From contig JAGODN010000036.1 in NCBI GenBank assembly GCA_017998195.1, forward strand, positions 1-11,385: DNA of 11,385 bases. Reading direction: 5' to 3'. How positions within the stretch are numbered: position 1 is the first letter of the stretch; each line of letters begins with the position of its first letter. Made by a program: the position numbers and the translations under genes. The notes beneath the pieces are model-generated. The model ran no database searches, was not told the origin of the DNA, and saw only the letters and a list, made by a program, of their open reading frames with translations. This DNA is from Desulfobulbus sp. GTDB lineage: Bacteria > Desulfobacterota > Desulfobulbia > Desulfobulbales > Desulfobulbaceae. Positions 1 through 8,343 of the stretch are shown here, in pieces.

Positions 1-176
1 GTTGCTTGCGACCTCCGGGCAGAGAAGGCGCCGCAACTATGCGTTACACAACCACCGATGGACCCAAGAAACCCCTCAATGCCATTCAGGAGGGCTCGCT
101 TGGGGACAAAATGGGAATTGCTGAAATCAAACAGAAACGGGAACTCGTCATCCTGCTGTCGCCTAAGGTCATTTAA
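1..176 (+). CDS. 3' end of an unidentified ORF with a secretin-like C-terminal tail (partial)
   Basis: Reading from base 3, a frame stays open from the window edge to the TAA at 174-176, giving about 57 residues. The last residues read KRELVILLSPKVI. This resembles the conserved end of secretin family outer-membrane channels (type II/IV pilus, MshL-like: ELVILL.P). The residues before it (MRYTTTDGPKK, PLNAIQEG, LGDKMGIAEIKQ) do not show the usual secretin GDIP..G.LF block. The gene could therefore be a divergent secretin, a damaged one, or something unrelated with a chance match. It ends 44 bases before the lipoprotein gene on the same strand, so the two could be co-transcribed. A secretin beside an outer-membrane lipoprotein would make sense, but that is inference. 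Codon use in the first third is less GC-biased than in the rest of the window. Confidence 0.35.
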   Translation, partial: CLRPPGREGAATMRYTTTDGPKKPLNAIQEGSLGDKMGIAEIKQKRELVILLSPKVI

Positions 177-201
177 TCGAAACCCCCTTGATGCCATTCA
201 G
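68..201. repeat. Imperfect direct repeat pair, 22-23 bases, about 111 bases apart
   Basis: Bases 68-89 and 179-201 are near-identical. Both begin GAAACCCC and end ATGCCATTCAG, with two substitutions and one extra C between them. The first copy lies inside the partial upstream ORF, and the second lies between its stop and the lipoprotein start. The copies could be a local duplication remnant or paired protein-binding sites. The sequence does not decide between these. Confidence 0.5.
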
Positions 202-220
202 AACGAACAGGAGAAAAGGT

Positions 221-1246
221 ATGAAGTTTAGCCGCCATCTGCTCATCGGCGTATTGGCCCTAGTTCTCGGCGGTTGCGGAACGACCGTGCAGGAGTCGCT
301 GAAAGTCGCACCGACCGTGAAAAGCACCGTCGGCGCAGACCGGACGGTGGTCATCCTGCCGTTCGCCGATTATTCCTACGCCGACAACCTCGAATCAGCG
401 TACCGGCGCAACCTCTTCATCAATGAGAACCTGACGGACCAACTGAGCAAATACTCGTTCCACATGCCGGTCGAGGAGGATGTCTTTCTCTACCTGGTCG
501 ATCAGAACATCATCAACGTGGTCGCCTATGACAGCAGAAAGGCGAGCACGCTGGAGCAGGAGATGAACAATGACTGGTCGGATGCCATGAAGGGCCACCT
601 GCAGCATTACATCGACCTGACCAAGCGGACCGCCAACAGCGGTGAACTCAGCGAGAGCCCGGGCACCCACGGCCTGACCCAGCAGGAAATCATCAAGATC
701 GGCCGTCATTTCGCCGCCGACTACATCGTTCGCGGCCGCATCATCCAGTACAAGGACCGGATCGATCCCTCCTGGGCGCCGTGGAAAAAAGGCGTGATCG
801 GTTTTGTCACCGGCGTGACCAACAAGGTCGCCTTCGGCCAGGCCAATGCCGACAAGTATGACGAGTGGGGCAGCATGCTGGCCGGCGGCACCTACGGCGC
901 CCTGTACGGTGACTGGGATCCGAAATGGCCGTACAGCGGCGCGTCGGACCAGTCCATCCTCGGCGTGTCCGGCGGGACCATGGGCAACACCATCGTCTGG
1001 GGCGGCATCGGCGCTGGGCTGGGCAACATGGCCCACAATTCCGGGAACATCCCCCAGGCCGTGGTCCAGTTGCGCATCTGGGTGCAGGACGCCTACACCG
1101 GCAACGTGGTGTGGACCAACCGGGTGGACGTCAAGGTCTCGCCGCAGTCGGTGCTGGCGGACTACCAGTACGACGCCCTTTTCGAAGGCGCCACCGAGAA
1201 GGCCGTGTCCACCCTGATCGACGATTTCGCCCGCAAAATCCTCTGA
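221..1246 (+). CDS. Outer-membrane lipoprotein, CsgG/TolB-like N-terminal region (function unknown)
   Basis: The product is 341 aa with a lipoprotein signal peptide: basic N-terminus MKFSRH, hydrophobic core, and lipobox LGGC with Cys at residue 19. Gly at +2 means no inner-membrane retention signal, so outer-membrane anchoring is expected. The start at 221 was chosen because AGGAG sits at 209-213 with 7-base spacing and because it puts the signal peptide at the very N-terminus; in-frame starts at 188 and 191 would add a poor leader. After the Cys, a VVILPFADYS segment resembles the first strand of CsgG/TolB/FlgT-type periplasmic domains. YIVRGRIIQY and the final VQLRIWVQDAYTGNVVW...DVKVS also fit that alpha/beta fold. 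In between lies a Gly-rich stretch (about residues 220-285). The fold assignment is by resemblance only; a role in secretion or surface assembly is a guess from the secretin-like tail upstream. Confidence 0.8.
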   Translation: MKFSRHLLIGVLALVLGGCGTTVQESLKVAPTVKSTVGADRTVVILPFADYSYADNLESAYRRNLFINENLTDQLSKYSFHMPVEEDVFLYLVDQNIINVVAYDSRKASTLEQEMNNDWSDAMKGHLQHYIDLTKRTANSGELSESPGTHGLTQQEIIKIGRHFAADYIVRGRIIQYKDRIDPSWAPWKKGVIGFVTGVTNKVAFGQANADKYDEWGSMLAGGTYGALYGDWDPKWPYSGASDQSILGVSGGTMGNTIVWGGIGAGLGNMAHNSGNIPQAVVQLRIWVQDAYTGNVVWTNRVDVKVSPQSVLADYQYDALFEGATEKAVSTLIDDFARKIL

Positions 1247-1305
1247 GCCAAAGGGCCCCCTGAGCACCGCCGGATCAAGGGCGGTTCTCCCCGGTGCCAA
1301 CAACA

Positions 1306-1344
1306 AACGCCGCCGCCCCGGAAGCATCCGGGTGCGGCGGCGTT
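1306..1344. terminator. Hairpin between convergent genes (likely bidirectional terminator)
   Basis: The arm AACGCCGCCGC (1306-1316) pairs with GCGGCGGCGTT (1334-1344). CCCGGA (1317-1322) pairs with TCCGGG (1327-1332) around an AGCA loop, with one bulged T. This gives a 17-bp stem in the 131-base gap between the lipoprotein gene and the end of acnB. There is no long T-run on either side, so termination may be weak or may need other factors. Its position between converging genes supports the call. Confidence 0.6.
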
Positions 1345-1377
1345 GTGCATTGACCGGTTGAACCGCCGGCGGCGGTC

Positions 1378-3849
1378 TCAGCCGGTCAGTCCCTTCCGCT
1401 CGAGGAACTGGAAGTATTCGGCCGGCGTCGGCAACCTCCCTTGCAGGGCGGCCAGGGCCGTCAGTTCGGTCGAACCCAGGTAGACCCGGGCGCCGTCGCC
1501 AAGGCGGTTGTCGAAGTTGCGGGTCGAAGTGGACATGACCGTGGCTCCCGGCCGGACCCGGGCCTGGTTGCCCATGCACAGGCTGCAGCCGGGGATCTCG
1601 ACCCGGCCGCCCACCTGGGCGAACACACTCAGCCCGCCCTCGCGCTGGATCGCGTCGCGGTCCATGCGGGTGGCCGGGGCGAGCCACAGCCGGCTGACCG
1701 CGTAGGGCTCGCCGCGCAGCAGGCGGGCCGCGTTGCGCAGATGGCTGAGATGGGTCATGCACGAACCGATGAAGGCCTCGTCGATGACCGCGCCGGCCAC
1801 CTCGCCCAGCGGTCGGACATCGTCCGGGTCGTTCGGGCAGGCCAGGAGCGGTTCGCGGATATCGGCCAGGTCGATCTCGAGTACGGCCTTGTACTGCGCC
1901 CCTTGGTCGCGCCGCAGGAGGTGCGGGTCGGCCAGCCAGTCCTCCATGGCCCCGACCCGCCGCTCCAGGGCGGACCGGTCAGCATAGCCGTCACTGATCA
2001 GCTGCCTGAGCAGGGCGACATTGGCCTCCACATTGGCGACCACGGCGGGCAGCGACAACTGCAGCGCGCAGGCGGCAGCGCTCCGCTCGGCCGAGGCGTC
2101 GCTCAACTCGAAGGCCTCCTCCACGCTCAGATCCTCCACCCCCTCGATCTCCAGCACCGTGCCGGCGAACACGTTCTTCTTGCCCTTTTTGGCCACGGTC
2201 AAAAGCCCAGCGCGGATGGCGAACCAGGGAATGGCGTTGACCATGTCGCGGACCGTGATGCCGGGCCGCCGTTTGCCCGAAAAACGCACCAGCACGGATT
2301 CAGGCATCTCCAGCGGCATGAAACCGAGCGCGCCGGCAAAGGCCACCAGGCCGGAACCGGCCGGGAAGGAGATGCCGAGCGGGAAGCGGGTGTGCGAATC
2401 ACCGCCCGTGCCCACCGTGTCGGGCAGCAGCATGCGGTTCGCCCAGGAATGAACCACCCCGTCGCCCGGCTTGAGGGCCACGCCGCCGCAGCTGATGGTG
2501 GTCTCGGTCATGGTCTGCCAGCGGCCCAGGTCCGAGGCCTTGGGATAGGCCGCGGTGTGGCAGAAGGACTGCATGAACAGGTCGGCCTTGAAGCGCAGGC
2601 AGGCGAGTTCGGCGATTTCCTGCATGGTCATGGGGCCGGTGGTGTCCTGCGAGGCCACGGTGGTCATCCGCGGTTCGCAGACCATGCCGGGCAGAACGCC
2701 CTCCAAGCCGCAGGCGCGGCCGATCATTTTCTGGGCCAGGGTGTAGGCTTGCCCGGGTGCGGGCTCCGGGTTGGTGATCTCGCGGAACAGGGCCGGTTCC
2801 GGACGGTCCAGGGCCCTGCAGGCGGCCCTGGTCAGGTTGCGGCCGATGATCAGGTTGAGCCGACCGCCGGCCCGGTATTCGTCGAGCAGGGTGATTGGCG
2901 GCCGTTCCACCGGGATCGGCTCGCCACCCGGGCCGGTGAGCGTCCAGTTCTGCAGATCGAGGGTCAACTCGTCGCCGGTGGTGAACCGGCTGACGTCGCA
3001 CTGCACCGGCAGGACGCCGGCGTCGCGGGCGGTGGCGTAGAAGATGGGGGCGATGATGCCGCCGAGGACGATGCCGCCGCTCCGCTTGTTGGGCACATGC
3101 GGGATGTCCGCACCGATCAGCCAACTCAGCGAATTGACGGCCGACTTGCGCGAGGAGCCGGTGCCGACCACGTCGCCGGCAAAGGCCACGGTCTTCCCCT
3201 CCCGGCGGAAGGCGGCGATGCTCGCCAACCCGTCCGGAAACCTGCTCCGGCCGAAAAAGGTGGCGTGCAGGGGGATGTCCGCCCGCGACTGGGCCTGGTT
3301 GCCGGGCGAGAAATCGTCGGTGTTGATCTCGCCGTCCACCTTGTACACGGTGCAGACGATCCGCTCCGGCACCTCGGGCGCGGCGGTGAACCATTCCGCC
3401 GCGGCCCAGGATTCGAGCACGCTCCTGGCCGCCGGGTTGTGTTCGGCCAGGCTGGCCACCTCGTCGAAGGCCTCGTAGATCTTGGTCAGGTGCCGCAACC
3501 CGTTGGCAGCCGCCGGCGCCAACTGCTCGTTGCCCAAGAGCCTGATGAGGGCGGCGACGTTGTAGCCGCCGCCCATGTGGGCGAGCATGGCAATGGCCGC
3601 CTCGGGCGTGAAACCCGGCACCCGCACCGCGCCGACCGCCACCTGTTCGAGCCAGGCGGCCTTGACCTCGGCGGCCCGGCTCACCCCGGGCTCCACCCGT
3701 TCGGCGAGCAGGTCGAGCAGGGTGTCCTGTTCGGGATGTCCCCCGGTCAGCAGCCGAGTGAGTTCCCTGGTCTGGTCGGCGCCCAGCGGCAGCGGCGGTA
3801 CGCCGGCGGCCGCGCGCCGGGCGGCCTCTTCCCTGTACTGTGCAAGCAT
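1378..3849 (-). CDS. acnB: Aconitate hydratase B (bifunctional 2-methylisocitrate dehydratase type)
   Basis: The product is 823 aa and matches AcnB along its length. It catalyses citrate to isocitrate via cis-aconitate in the TCA cycle, and AcnB enzymes often also hydrate 2-methyl-cis-aconitate. The domain order is typical of AcnB: an N-terminal HEAT-like region (about 1-155), then the swivel domain moved to the front (DDFSPGNQAQSR, GTGSSRKSAVNS), then the cluster-binding core (GGDSHTRFPLGISFPAGSG). The three [4Fe-4S] ligands are visible: Cys697 in FIGSCMTH and Cys755/Cys758 in GCSLCMGNQAR. STSTRNFDNRLG is the usual substrate-site motif. The E. coli protein is about 865 aa; the missing residues are largely the C-terminal tail, because this protein ends soon after PTPAEYFQFLERKG. 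The ATG at 3849 has AGGAA (complement of 3857-3861) upstream. The gene lies 64 bases downstream of the outer-membrane gene on the same strand. Confidence 0.97.
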   Translation of the reverse strand: MLAQYREEAARRAAAGVPPLPLGADQTRELTRLLTGGHPEQDTLLDLLAERVEPGVSRAAEVKAAWLEQVAVGAVRVPGFTPEAAIAMLAHMGGGYNVAALIRLLGNEQLAPAAANGLRHLTKIYEAFDEVASLAEHNPAARSVLESWAAAEWFTAAPEVPERIVCTVYKVDGEINTDDFSPGNQAQSRADIPLHATFFGRSRFPDGLASIAAFRREGKTVAFAGDVVGTGSSRKSAVNSLSWLIGADIPHVPNKRSGGIVLGGIIAPIFYATARDAGVLPVQCDVSRFTTGDELTLDLQNWTLTGPGGEPIPVERPPITLLDEYRAGGRLNLIIGRNLTRAACRALDRPEPALFREITNPEPAPGQAYTLAQKMIGRACGLEGVLPGMVCEPRMTTVASQDTTGPMTMQEIAELACLRFKADLFMQSFCHTAAYPKASDLGRWQTMTETTISCGGVALKPGDGVVHSWANRMLLPDTVGTGGDSHTRFPLGISFPAGSGLVAFAGALGFMPLEMPESVLVRFSGKRRPGITVRDMVNAIPWFAIRAGLLTVAKKGKKNVFAGTVLEIEGVEDLSVEEAFELSDASAERSAAACALQLSLPAVVANVEANVALLRQLISDGYADRSALERRVGAMEDWLADPHLLRRDQGAQYKAVLEIDLADIREPLLACPNDPDDVRPLGEVAGAVIDEAFIGSCMTHLSHLRNAARLLRGEPYAVSRLWLAPATRMDRDAIQREGGLSVFAQVGGRVEIPGCSLCMGNQARVRPGATVMSTSTRNFDNRLGDGARVYLGSTELTALAALQGRLPTPAEYFQFLERKGLTG

Positions 3850-3913
3850 ACGTTCATTCCTGGATAGACGTTCCTGTTGAAACAGCGAGGTGTGGGACCG
3901 TTGACCGGTCTCC

Positions 3914-4858
3914 CTACCATGATTTGGTCAGGGTGAGGACCACCTGTTCGCCTTCGGAGGTGTTGGCCGCGCCAAACTCGTGCAGGAAACGCAGGTTGGC
4001 CTGCACCAGGCAGGGCAGCCAGAGGGCGTTCACCTCTGCGCCGATGGCGTAGGCCTCCTTGCGTTCGTCGGCGATGGTCGAGTCCATCGGCCCGTTGTCG
4101 CTGTCGTCCTCGATCTGCCAATAAGCGGCTCCGGCCAGACCGGGGCGCAGCATGAGCCGCTCGCCCACGCGGAACTCCTTGCCGATGCCGTATTCCACCA
4201 CCAGTTCCGACCCTGGGGTCACGTCGGTCTCGTCCTGCTCGGTGTGGACCAGGGTCCGGGTCAGGGCGCTGATCGACCAGGTCCGCGCTGCATCGAGATA
4301 ATAGGTCGCGCCCAGGGTCAGCATCCCCGACCAGTACCCGAGCCCGGCCGAGGCGGGTTCACCGCTGTCGTAGGAGCCGGTCGGGGCGATCACGGCCAGG
4401 CCGAAGGTCGCATCCCAGCGGGACTCGTGCCAGGCGAGCACGAACGGTTCGAAGACAATGTCGCCCACGGTCAGTGACTGGCTGTCGGACAGGCCGAGGG
4501 CGCCGATGGTCAGATCCTTGTCGACCAGCGGGACAAGGATGTCGTAGAGCAGATCCGCGCCGAGGATCTTGACCTTGGTCACGTGGATGAGCCGCTGCAC
4601 CGAGGCGAACAGGTCCAGGTCGAAGTCCACGGGCAAGGCGTCGCCGTGGTCGTCGGTCAGGGTGGTGGGATTGTACCAGGTGTTGTACATGCGGTAATGC
4701 ACCCCCTGGGGCGGCGCCGTGGCCGCGAGCACGCCCTCCGCGCCGAAGGGATAGTGCGAGCCGAGGGTGGCGGCCTGCCCGGTCGCGGCGGCCGTCAAAA
4801 GGCCGAAGGCCAGCCAGCAACCGGCCGCCCTTCCTGTGTGTCGTTCACCTGTGTTCAT
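3914..4858 (-). CDS. Outer-membrane beta-barrel protein, MetA/SphA-like (phenol degradation MetA family)
   Basis: The product is 314 aa. A signal peptide is visible (hydrophobic WLAFGLLTAAA, probable cleavage after GQA at about residue 29). The mature part alternates polar and hydrophobic residues with many aromatics and ends in Trp (LTKSW), as expected of an outer-membrane barrel. Segments such as PFGAEGVLAATAPPQGVHYRMY, LAWHESRWDATFGLAVIAPTGSYD and the NLRFLHEFGA strand near the end resemble the family named after the MetA/SphA proteins of aromatic-degradation clusters. Members are putative outer-membrane channels, and most sit far from any degradation genes, as here. The ATG at 4858 has AGGAG (complement of 4867-4871) at good spacing. 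The substrate cannot be told. A promoter candidate is at 5002-5030, and acnB follows within 64 bases with no obvious terminator, so read-through into acnB is plausible. Confidence 0.8.
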   Translation of the reverse strand: MNTGERHTGRAAGCWLAFGLLTAAATGQAATLGSHYPFGAEGVLAATAPPQGVHYRMYNTWYNPTTLTDDHGDALPVDFDLDLFASVQRLIHVTKVKILGADLLYDILVPLVDKDLTIGALGLSDSQSLTVGDIVFEPFVLAWHESRWDATFGLAVIAPTGSYDSGEPASAGLGYWSGMLTLGATYYLDAARTWSISALTRTLVHTEQDETDVTPGSELVVEYGIGKEFRVGERLMLRPGLAGAAYWQIEDDSDNGPMDSTIADERKEAYAIGAEVNALWLPCLVQANLRFLHEFGAANTSEGEQVVLTLTKSW

Positions 4859-5001
4859 GCTGTCTGCTCCTGTGCGGTGGTGGGGGCTGGTGCAAGGGAT
4901 GGCGAGCGGGCCGACCGGTGTGCGCCGCCGGACCGGCCAGCGCGCGGGCCGACGTTCCCGGCCCGGCCGGCACCGTTCCCGGGCTGCGGATAATTGCCCT
5001 T

Positions 5002-5030
5002 TTTCTATTCAATTTTCGGGCCGGTGGCAA
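5002..5030 (-). promoter_or_regulatory. Candidate sigma70-type promoter for the outer-membrane gene
   Basis: On the minus strand TTGCCA (5025-5030) is followed after exactly 17 bases by TAGAAA (5002-5007), giving a 5/6 and a 4/6 match to the consensus boxes. It lies in the only AT-rich stretch upstream of the start at 4858, which would give a leader of about 135 bases. The call rests on box matches only. Confidence 0.4.
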
Positions 5031-5226
5031 GAACCAATCAGGCCGGGAGACCACCTCCGGGAGCCCCTTGGGGGTACATCAGCAGACCGCCCCCCTGCCG
5101 GCGGTCCCGCCCGGTCCGGCCGGAAGGCGTGCAGGGCAACTCCGGCGTGCTCCGCTCTTTTTTCGCCACACAGAGAAAAAAACACTTTACGAAATTAGAG
5201 CTACAGGGTAAGAGGATCATCTTTTT

Positions 5227-5377
5227 CTTGGCCAACGCTGTTGCCAGCGTCGACTCCCGGAGAGTATCGACCGGCGGCCGGGTGCGATGAAAGGGTGCAA
5301 GCAACCGCCACTCCCTTGGCCAGCACTGCCAGCGCAATGAGCACGGAGTTGCAGAACCTGCTGTAACTCCTTTTTTT
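5227..5377 (+). ncRNA. Candidate small RNA or structured 5' leader ending in an intrinsic terminator
   Basis: The stretch contains a perfect hairpin, ACGCTG (5235-5240), loop TTGC, CAGCGT (5245-5250). A possible GGCGG/CCGCC pairing joins about 5273-5277 and 5304-5308. An imperfect repeat begins CTTGGCCA (5227-5249 and 5315-5334), and a textbook terminator closes the stretch. A weak promoter-like pair, TTGCCA (5242-5247) and TATCGA 18 bases later, would give a transcript of about 100 nt; the true 5' end is unknown. It does not match any RNA family I recognise (I considered 6S, 4.5S, tmRNA and the common riboswitches). It could be an independent small RNA or an attenuating leader of the EF-G gene. 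Confidence 0.4.
5345..5377 (+). terminator. Intrinsic terminator 57 bases upstream of EF-G
   Basis: GGAGTTGCAG (5345-5354) pairs with CTGTAACTCC (5361-5370): ten base pairs with one G-U wobble, six-base loop AACCTG, followed directly by seven T residues (5371-5377). This is a strong Rho-independent terminator pointing towards fusA. No known gene lies upstream on this strand, so it must end either a small RNA or a prematurely stopped fusA leader. Confidence 0.85.
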
Positions 5378-5434
5378 ATTGAATTTTTTCCTTCCCAGAC
5401 AAGCGGCCTGCAAGCGGCAACCGAGGAACGCGTG

Positions 5435-7519
<2,085 letters not shown>

Positions 7520-7581
7520 GCCGCCACCGGCCGCGCCCCACCCGAGACGATCAGAGCACACACCGCGAAGAGGTAACGACA

Positions 7582-8277
7582 ATGGGATACGAACCACTGG
7601 TGCAGCAGAACCCGCTGCGCGTCCTGAACATGGGCAGGGAAAACAATCAGATGGGCCTGGTCATGGCCCGCGCCGGGCTGGGCAAGACCGCGCTCCTGGT
7701 GCAGATCGCGCTCGACGCCATCCTCCGCGGCAAGCGGGTGATCCACGTGAGCGTCGGTGAATCCATCGACAAGACGCGGAAATGGTATGACGACATTCTC
7801 CAGTCCATCCTCCAGGAGCACAGCGTCACCCAGCCGCACGAACTGATGGACATGGTCGCCCGGCACCGCATGATCATGACCTTCAAGGTCGCAGCCTTCA
7901 GCCGGTCGCGGCTCGAGGAGCGGCTCAACGACCTGATCCTGCAGGACATCTTCCGGCCGAACGTGCTCATCGTCGACGGCTTCGATTTCGACGGCACCAG
8001 TCGCGAGGCCCTGGAAGACATCAAGGATCTGATGGACAACATGAACATGCAGGCCTGGTTCTCGGCCATCTGCCACCGGGGTGACCAGCGTGTGTCCCCC
8101 GCCGGCGTGCCGGCGCCCTGCCATGAGATCGACGACCTGTTCGACATGATCATCCTGCTCAAGCCGGAAAAGGACGCCACCATCCAGCTCGACATCATCC
8201 GCAACTACGGCGAGGTGGTCGAGGGCGGCACAGGCCTGCGCCTCGACCCGACCACCATGATGGTCAAGGAACTCTAG
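7582..8277 (+). CDS. Small RecA/KaiC-like P-loop ATPase of unknown function
   Basis: The product is 231 aa. It has a Walker A ARAGLGKT (29-36, with Ala in place of the first Gly) and a Walker B NVLIVDGFD (127-135). SVGESIDKTRKWYDDIL after strand 2 and SAICHR (161-166) at the sensor-like position fit a single RecA/KaiC/RadA-type domain without N- or C-terminal additions. Such proteins bind and probably hydrolyse ATP; the partner here is unknown. The start at 7582 is supported by AGAGG (7569-7573); an in-frame GTG at 7516 would overlap fusA and add a non-conserved-looking Arg/Pro-rich leader. No terminator separates it from fusA, and a strong terminator follows, so it is probably co-transcribed with EF-G. 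It could be a regulator or a DNA- or cell-organisation ATPase; I do not recognise a named family. Confidence 0.85.
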   Translation: MGYEPLVQQNPLRVLNMGRENNQMGLVMARAGLGKTALLVQIALDAILRGKRVIHVSVGESIDKTRKWYDDILQSILQEHSVTQPHELMDMVARHRMIMTFKVAAFSRSRLEERLNDLILQDIFRPNVLIVDGFDFDGTSREALEDIKDLMDNMNMQAWFSAICHRGDQRVSPAGVPAPCHEIDDLFDMIILLKPEKDATIQLDIIRNYGEVVEGGTGLRLDPTTMMVKEL

Positions 8278-8293
8278 TCCGCGCCAGTTCTCC

Positions 8294-8330
8294 GGGGCCG
8301 TCGGCATGCCGGCGGCCCCTTTTCTTTTTT
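8294..8330 (+). terminator. Strong intrinsic terminator after the ATPase gene
   Basis: GGGGCCG (8294-8300) pairs with CGGCCCC (8313-8319). The stem continues through a T-G wobble and CGG/CCG to a short loop, and is followed by TTTTCTTTTTT (8320-8330). It ends the EF-G/ATPase unit. Its tail stops only 13 bases before the next gene's start codon. Confidence 0.88.
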
Positions 8331-8343
8331 CCGGATCTTCCGC

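Larger units (their letters stand above)
4859..5434. other. 576-base divergent intergenic region
   Basis: This is the region between the outer-membrane gene (minus) and EF-G (plus). Bases 4859-4985 and 5035-5155 are GC-rich and show no convincing gene. An AT-rich patch at 4990-5016 contains the minus-strand promoter candidate. From about 5160 the base composition shifts: A/T-rich 5155-5230, then a structured stretch (5227-5344) and an intrinsic terminator (5345-5377), then a T-rich run up to the EF-G ribosome binding site GAGGA (5423-5427). Short frames in this region have no family resemblance or ribosome binding sites that I can support. Confidence 0.7.

Noticed and set aside
188..220. Earlier in-frame starts for the lipoprotein (188, 191)
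   Set aside because: They would place eleven or so polar residues before the signal peptide and lack a well-spaced ribosome binding site; 221 has AGGAG at 209-213.
395..1762. A 455-codon minus-strand frame over the lipoprotein gene and the acnB 3' end
   Set aside because: It crosses two supported genes and the intergenic hairpin, is Arg/Pro/Gly-rich, and has no ribosome binding site.
1441..3867. An 808-codon open frame on the plus strand over acnB
   Set aside because: It is antisense to an aconitase with all cluster ligands intact; its composition is that of a codon-bias shadow.
5160..5380. Known riboswitch or housekeeping RNA (6S, SRP, c-di-GMP, cobalamin, TPP, fluoride)
   Set aside because: None of the conserved core motifs that I know for these families is present; only generic hairpins and the terminator can be supported.
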